A program made the translations under genes and the position numbers. DNA of 64,000 nt, taken from assembly GCA_017051695.1 (NCBI GenBank), contig JAFIDK010000005.1, forward strand, positions 372,001 to 436,000. The letters are read 5' to 3'. This DNA is from Algoriphagus aestuarii (lineage in GTDB: Bacteria; Bacteroidota; Bacteroidia; Cytophagales; Cyclobacteriaceae). The notes below the pieces were generated by a model. The model searched no databases. It worked only from the letters and a program-made list of their open reading frames with translations, and was not told where the DNA came from. Shown here in pieces: positions 59,843 through 64,000 of this stretch; position 1 is the first letter of the stretch, and the number at the start of each line of letters is the position of its first letter.

Positions 59843-60835
59843 TTAGGATTGTGATTGGGACTGTTCGCTGGACTGAAATGCCAAATTATCTTTGATGGTA
59901 AAGAAGTTTTCATTGACATGGTTAGAGATATGGTTGATTTTCACCTGCAGATTATCCAGATATTCATGTAGTCCGATCGTAATTATCTCACTTACCTCTG
60001 CATATTCTAGCTTAGAGCGGAGTTCACCCATTGCCTTTTCAGCACTGTTTTGGTATCCCCCAGCCGAGTTTCCAGAAATATTTAGCAAACATTTTTCTGC
60101 CTCTTTGATACAATAATAAATAGATCTCGGGAAGTATTTATTCAGCACTAAAAATTCCACGACCCCAGCCGGATCGATATTTCCATAGAGTCTTCGATAG
60201 GAATTAAAGCCTGTAACGGATTTCAGCAAAGCCATCCAATGGAGGAAATCCAAGGGTGTGCCCACTTCTTCCGGAGAGGGCAAAAGGATATGATATTTGA
60301 CATCCAAAATTCTGGAAGTCTGATCTGCCCGCTCAAGAAATTGTCCAAGTTGGCGAAAAAACCAACCTTCTACTCTGGCCACTGTATTATCTGCTATGCC
60401 ATAAATCAAGAGAATCTGGTTTTTGATTTTTTCAAAAAATTCCCGAGGGTCTTCTTTTTTCCACATTTTCTTTTCTGCCCCGTGCTTGATCATATAGTAA
60501 AGTTCATTGACTTCTTCCCAGGTTTCTTTACTAAGACTGTCTCTGATGATCCGGGCATTTTCACGGGCATGGCAGATCGTGTTGATCATAGAATTTGGAT
60601 TCTTTTCATCAAATGAAAGAAAATACAACACCAGATCCCTGGAAAAAGTCTTATGCGTATCCAGATACAATTTCATGTCTCCTGTAGCTGCGATCAAAGG
60701 TTGCCATTGCTCTTTTAGATCCAGTGGCAAATCCTGCATCAGGTTAAAATTCACATCAATGAACCGAGCATAATTTTCTGCTCTTTCCAGGTATCTACCC
60801 AGCCAATAAATATGGTTTGCTACTCTACTCAGCAT
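59843..60835 (-). CDS. Alpha-E domain protein
   Basis: About 330 residues from MLSRVANHIYWLGRYLERAENYARF, the invariant family opening; the frame is open 29 codons upstream with no family match. All-helical with RFIDVNFNLM, NTICHARENARIIRDSLSKETWEEVNELY, GWFFRQLGQFLERADQTSRILDVKY and SVTGFNSYRRLYGNIDPAGVVEFLVLN. Seven base pairs after the ATP-grasp gene; the next gene is the transglutaminase. Function of the family is unknown. Confidence 0.92.
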   Translation of the reverse strand: MLSRVANHIYWLGRYLERAENYARFIDVNFNLMQDLPLDLKEQWQPLIAATGDMKLYLDTHKTFSRDLVLYFLSFDEKNPNSMINTICHARENARIIRDSLSKETWEEVNELYYMIKHGAEKKMWKKEDPREFFEKIKNQILLIYGIADNTVARVEGWFFRQLGQFLERADQTSRILDVKYHILLPSPEEVGTPLDFLHWMALLKSVTGFNSYRRLYGNIDPAGVVEFLVLNKYFPRSIYYCIKEAEKCLLNISGNSAGGYQNSAEKAMGELRSKLEYAEVSEIITIGLHEYLDNLQVKINHISNHVNENFFTIKDNLAFQSSEQSQSQS

Positions 60836-60842
60836 AATTTGA

Positions 60843-62270
60843 TTAGTTATATAAAACCCAAGTATCCTTACTTCCTCCACCCTGGGAACTGTTGACCACC
60901 AAGGAACCCTTTTTAAGAGCAACCCGCGTCAAAGCTCCCGGAATAACTTCAATATTTTCTCCATATAAGACATAGGGTCTCAAATCGACATGCCTCCCCA
61001 CTACTCCTTCTTCTGTCAAGCTTGGAACAGTAGAAAGTGACAAGGTAGGCTGGGCGATGTAATTAGTAGGATTGTTTTTGATCAAAGTTTTGAAATGCTC
61101 ATGCTCTTCTTTCGTGGCTTTTGGACCGATCAGCATTCCATATCCTCCAGCAGCATTAGTTTCTTTTACCACCAATTCATGAATATTTTCCAACACATAC
61201 TTTCTGTCAGAATCCTCCCTACATAAGTAAGTAGGGACATTATTCAGAATTGGATCCTCATTTAAATAATACTTTATAATCTTAGGTACATAGGCATAAA
61301 CAGCTTTGTCGTCAGCTACACCGGTTCCTGGAGCATTGGCAAGCCCTACATTCCCCGCTTTGTATGCTTCAAAAATCCCAGGTATCCCCAACATAGATTC
61401 AGGATTGAACGCCAAAGGATCCAAAAATGTATCATCAATCCTTCGATAGATCACATCGATTTGCTGGAGCCCTTTTGTGGTTTGCATATAGACTTTTTTA
61501 TTTTCTACCAGTAAGTCCACTCCACTGACCAGCTCCACTCCCATTTGCAGAGCCAAATAGGAATGCTCAAAATAGGCGGAATTATAAATTCCAGGCGTCA
61601 AAACACCAACGACAGGCTTCGCTTTTCCGCTGATATTCTGAAGCATTTTCAGAAGCTTGGCAGGATAATCAGACACCGGCATTACTCCTTTTTGATTAAA
61701 AAGCTCAGGATAGACCCTCTTTATAATTTCTCTGCTTTCGAGCATGTAAGAGACTCCAGATGGGCATCGAAGGTTATCTTCCAAAATGTAAAACTCCCCA
61801 TCTTTGTCTCTCACCAAATCAGTCCCAGTGATATGGCACCAGATCCCTTTAGGAGGAGTCAAGCCGATACAAGGTTTGAGATAATCTTTGCTTTTCAGAA
61901 TCAATTCAGCTGGCACAATCCCATCTTTCAATATTTTCTGATCATTATAGATATCCTGAAGAAATAGATTTAAAGCATAGACTCGCTGTTTGAGACCGGC
62001 TTCCAGTTTTTGCCATTCCTGATTAGAGATGATTCTCGGGATAATGTCTAAATGGAGGATTTTCTCCATTCCTTGATTATCGTGATAAACATTAAATGTC
62101 ATCCCCATCGCCAATTGGGTTTTATTGGCCGAAAACTGAAGATGCTTCATTTTTTTTGATGAGGCTTTTTCCAAAAATTTAAAAAAACCTTCGTAATGAG
62201 AGCGGACTTTTCCATCCGGGGTAAACATTTCGTCAAAATGTTCTCCGGCACTATAACCTTCTGTTTTCAT
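60843..62270 (-). CDS. Circularly permuted type-2 ATP-grasp protein
   Basis: 475 residues from MKTEGYSAGEHFDEMF; an upstream TTG start would add three residues. Conserved parts: YGxDIxG-like segments replaced by GIWCHITGTDLVRDKDGEFYILEDNLRCPSGVSYML, VYRRIDDTFLDP, LANAPGTGVADDKAVYAYVPKI, LVVKETNAAGGYGMLIG and YIAQPTLSLSTVP. ATP-grasp enzymes form amide bonds through acyl phosphates; these permuted members probably act on a peptide or amino acid. First gene of the three-gene unit with alpha-E and transglutaminase genes. Confidence 0.92.
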   Translation of the reverse strand: MKTEGYSAGEHFDEMFTPDGKVRSHYEGFFKFLEKASSKKMKHLQFSANKTQLAMGMTFNVYHDNQGMEKILHLDIIPRIISNQEWQKLEAGLKQRVYALNLFLQDIYNDQKILKDGIVPAELILKSKDYLKPCIGLTPPKGIWCHITGTDLVRDKDGEFYILEDNLRCPSGVSYMLESREIIKRVYPELFNQKGVMPVSDYPAKLLKMLQNISGKAKPVVGVLTPGIYNSAYFEHSYLALQMGVELVSGVDLLVENKKVYMQTTKGLQQIDVIYRRIDDTFLDPLAFNPESMLGIPGIFEAYKAGNVGLANAPGTGVADDKAVYAYVPKIIKYYLNEDPILNNVPTYLCREDSDRKYVLENIHELVVKETNAAGGYGMLIGPKATKEEHEHFKTLIKNNPTNYIAQPTLSLSTVPSLTEEGVVGRHVDLRPYVLYGENIEVIPGALTRVALKKGSLVVNSSQGGGSKDTWVLYN

Positions 62271-62383
62271 GAAAATCAATCTTTACGGGTTGTAAGTCAA
62301 ATAAGATAGAGCAAAATATATAAAAGTCAAAAATTTTAACCTAGAACGATTAATTTTTTACCTAATCTGATTTTTTTTATGTA

Positions 62384-62412
62384 TTTAATAAAAATTTAGG
62401 CTTTTTATTAAA
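62384..62412. promoter_or_regulatory. AT-only inverted repeat in the ATP-grasp / YitT divergent gap
   Basis: Perfect 11-bp arms TTTAATAAAAA and TTTTTATTAAA around a seven-base centre. It is about 115 bp upstream of the ATP-grasp start and about 120 bp upstream of YitT. It shares its TTAATAAAAA core with the palindrome at 62451-62475. Operator function is a guess. Confidence 0.4.
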
Positions 62413-62450
62413 CCAACATCAATTAAATACGCTTTAGAGAATCCCTGTTC

Positions 62451-62475
62451 TTTTTTTATTAAGTTAATAAAAAAA
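62451..62475. promoter_or_regulatory. 25-bp perfect palindrome upstream of the YitT gene
   Basis: Two 12-bp arms, TTTTTTTATTAA and TTAATAAAAAAA, flank a single G. The 12-mer AAATACGCTTTA begins at 62473 at its right edge and also at 62425, 48 bp upstream, after the first inverted repeat. The spacing to the YitT start is about 60 bp. Confidence 0.4.
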
Positions 62476-62534
62476 TACGCTTTACTTCACTAAGCACACA
62501 GAGAAGTCTAGAGGAATTGAACTAATTTTGAAGG

Positions 62535-63440
62535 ATGGTTAAGACATTACTCAATATAGAAGATAATCCATTAATCAAACGGATCACCCTTTATCGACAG
62601 TTAAAGGACGGTTTGTTTATTGCCATAGGGGTAGTGATGGCAAGCATAGGATTGAAAGGATTTCTGCTTCCCAATGGTTTCTTTGATGGTGGGGCCATGG
62701 GCATGTCCCTGCTTTTGGAAATGCTCACACCTGTCAATCTTTCAGTATTGATTATTTTAGTCAACCTTCCCTTTATCCTCTTAGGTGCTAGACAGGTTTC
62801 TGTCCCCTTTGCGATCAAAAGCACCTTGGCAATCTTTGGGCTTGCCTTATTGGTGCACTACATTGAAGTACCTGCGATTACTGCCGACAAGCTTCTGATA
62901 GCAGTTTTTGGAGGTTTTTTCCTTGGCTCAGGGATTGGTTTTGCGATCAGAGGAGGTGCAGTCATTGACGGCACCGAAGTTTTGGCCATTTCTGTCAGCA
63001 GAAAATCCAGCTTGACCGTAGGTGACTTTATCACCGTGTTTAATGTCTGTTTGTTTTTGGTCGCCGCTATTTTTGTGGATATTGAAACCGCCATGTACTC
63101 CATGTTGACTTACTTCTCGGCTTCCAAAACAGTGGATTTCATCATCAATGGCGTGGAAGAATACCTCGGCGTGATGATCATGTCCTCTCACAATGAGGAC
63201 ATCAAGCAAATGATTTCCTATGATCTAGGCAGAGGGGTAACTGTACTGAAATCCGATGGAGGATATGGAGACAAAGCCAATCAGCTACCGGACAGAAAAG
63301 TATTATTCTGTGTGATCACTCGACTGGAAGTAACCAAGATGCTGGTAGAAATAGAAAAAATAGACCCGAAAGCCTTTGTGATCCAATACCCCATCAAGGA
63401 CACGAAAGGTGGGATGATCAAGAAAAGACCATTGCACTAG
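62535..63440 (+). CDS. YitT-family membrane protein
   Basis: 301 residues. Five or six membrane helices (GLFIAIGVVMASIGLKGFLLPNGFFDGGAMGMSLLLEML, LLIAVFGGFFLGSGIGFAIRGGAVIDGTEVLA, FITVFNVCLFLVAAIFVDI) followed by the C-terminal DUF2179 domain (YDLGRGVTVLKSDGGYGDKANQLPDRKVLFCVITRLEVTKML). Common in bacteria, function unknown; sometimes thought to be a transporter. Start ATG lies only 4 bp after a -7-like TAATTTTG, so a leaderless transcript is possible but unproven. Confidence 0.9.
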   Translation: MVKTLLNIEDNPLIKRITLYRQLKDGLFIAIGVVMASIGLKGFLLPNGFFDGGAMGMSLLLEMLTPVNLSVLIILVNLPFILLGARQVSVPFAIKSTLAIFGLALLVHYIEVPAITADKLLIAVFGGFFLGSGIGFAIRGGAVIDGTEVLAISVSRKSSLTVGDFITVFNVCLFLVAAIFVDIETAMYSMLTYFSASKTVDFIINGVEEYLGVMIMSSHNEDIKQMISYDLGRGVTVLKSDGGYGDKANQLPDRKVLFCVITRLEVTKMLVEIEKIDPKAFVIQYPIKDTKGGMIKKRPLH

Positions 63441-63527
63441 AATTAACAATGGACAATTATCAATGATCAACTTTCAAATAAGAGCTAATGCACTAACTAT
63501 CTGAATTTGGAATTTTTATAATCGCAA

Positions 63528-63884
63528 TTACATATTCTTTTTTGTAGTAAATATAATCTTCCCAAAAATTGCACAGAGTTCTTCTGATTCCTTCAAAAGA
63601 AAAGCTCTTTTGATTAGATCTCCAAATTCCGAATAAGTAAGAATTTTCAATGTTGACCTAGACTCTTTTAATTCTTTTTAGACAATACCATTTTTGTGTA
63701 CAAAGTCTCTTTTACTTTCTGCCCCTTGTGCTTCACCATAATTGAGGCAAGCCCCAGTTGAGGATCTAATTAATTGATATCTCAAATGGTTTTCGGCAAA
63801 GGAATCACCCAAAGAATTACAAAATTTTATGCTTTCTCCGGCAAACCGAACTAATCGTTCTTCTAAATCATATTTCTTTTCCAT
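63528..63884 (-). pseudogene. Four-helix-bundle (IVS family) gene broken by an in-frame stop
   Basis: From ATG at 63884 the frame encodes 68 residues of the family (EERLVRFAGESIKFCNSL, HLRYQLIRSSTGACLNYGEAQGAESKRDFVHKNGIV) and then meets TAA at 63678-63680. Reading through in the same frame gives KELKESRSTLKILTYSEF and on to a stop at 63528, so the whole 118-residue family length is recovered. A single TTA-to-TAA change at a Leu codon explains it. A sequencing error cannot be excluded. Confidence 0.72.
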
Positions 63885-63895
63885 AAAAATTCATT

Positions 63896-63926
63896 AAAAA
63901 AACCCAATCGAATATAATCGATTGGG
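63896..63926 (-). terminator. Rho-independent terminator of a minus-strand gene beyond the right edge
   Basis: Eight-pair stem CCCAATCG/CGATTGGG with an eight-base loop; on the minus strand it is followed by seven T. The gene it serves begins outside the window; its end could be the frame stopping with TAG at 63961-63963 (ending KNGQIQFSDQEI) or another stopping with TGA at 63941-63943. The correct one cannot be chosen here. Confidence 0.75.
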
Positions 63927-64000
63927 CATATAACTAATTGTCAAATTTCAATTTCCAGGTCTAAATTTCCTGATCTGAAAATTGAATTTGACCATTTTTC

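Noticed and set aside
62523-62530. TAATTTTG as the YitT promoter -7 element
   Set aside because: It leaves only 4 bp before ATG and no -33 box is evident; a leaderless start is possible but not supported.
1-64000. rRNA, tRNA, prophage or insertion sequence
   Set aside because: No tRNA-like or rRNA-like stretch, no integrase, transposase or phage structural gene was recognised in any gap or frame.

Overview
The window reads as chromosomal DNA from a Bacteroidetes bacterium, most likely a Cytophagales / Cyclobacteriaceae (Algoriphagus-like) member. Support comes from AT-rich intergenic gaps, lack of clear Shine-Dalgarno sequences, many SPII lipoproteins, Bacteroidetes-typical families (DUF4221, DUF6089, DUF6090, DUF6503, DUF4136, DUF1080), an RND pump fused to its outer-membrane channel, and interspersed repeats with the GAGCGAAGTCGAA arm common in this phylum. 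The species assignment is inference. No rRNA, tRNA, CRISPR, prophage or IS element was found.

Layout. 0-5 kb: an outer-membrane-like C-terminus, a phosphotriesterase-like lipoprotein and DUF4221 lipoprotein pair, DUF4174 and DUF4136 proteins, and a folE-PTPS pterin pair. 5-16 kb: an envelope block with three L,D-transpeptidases, kdsA and kdsC linked by ATGA overlaps behind a GNAT-nitrilase fusion gene, a MscS channel, a DUF6089 protein, a GNAT, a secreted RidA-like protein and an ogt repair methyltransferase. 16-33 kb: a DNA-damage/mutagenesis region with an XRE-S24 (LexA-like) self-cleaving regulator, a four-helix-bundle protein, DNA polymerase IV and, about 10 kb away, a short error-prone type DnaE. 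Between and beside these lie an AAA ATPase, two Tat-type ferritin-like proteins, an orphan TPR histidine kinase, a creatininase-family protein, a pentapeptide protein and small toxin-antitoxin modules (DUF4160/DUF2442, RelE-like, ParS/RES). 33-48 kb: lipoproteins, a CotH-like protein, an NPP phosphodiesterase / truncated haemoglobin / formate-nitrite channel run, OmpA, a large TPR membrane protein, an SDR, a rhomboid protease and others. 48-58 kb: a complete metal-efflux locus (response regulator, sensor kinase, CzcA-type RND fused to a CzcC-like channel, membrane-fusion adaptor) followed upstream by a PepSY membrane protein. 58-64 kb: a DUF6503 lipoprotein, the conserved ATP-grasp / alpha-E / transglutaminase trio, a YitT protein and a four-helix-bundle pseudogene with an in-frame stop.

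The most interesting structure is non-coding. Seven modules with the grammar GARATA, +11 bp GARATA, +24 bp GARATA (first step one helical turn) occur only in the gaps around the S24 regulator, ogt, dinB and dnaE. Some run into arrays of TATYTC hexamers spaced 16 or 22 bp with tiny hairpins between them; one array fills the leader of dnaE. I infer that these are operators, or an operator-derived repeat, of an SOS-like mutagenesis regulon controlled by the S24 protein. A second regulatory signal is a pair of PmrA-box-like sites (CTTAAG-N5-CTTAA) placed exactly before the metal-efflux regulator operon and before the pump operon.
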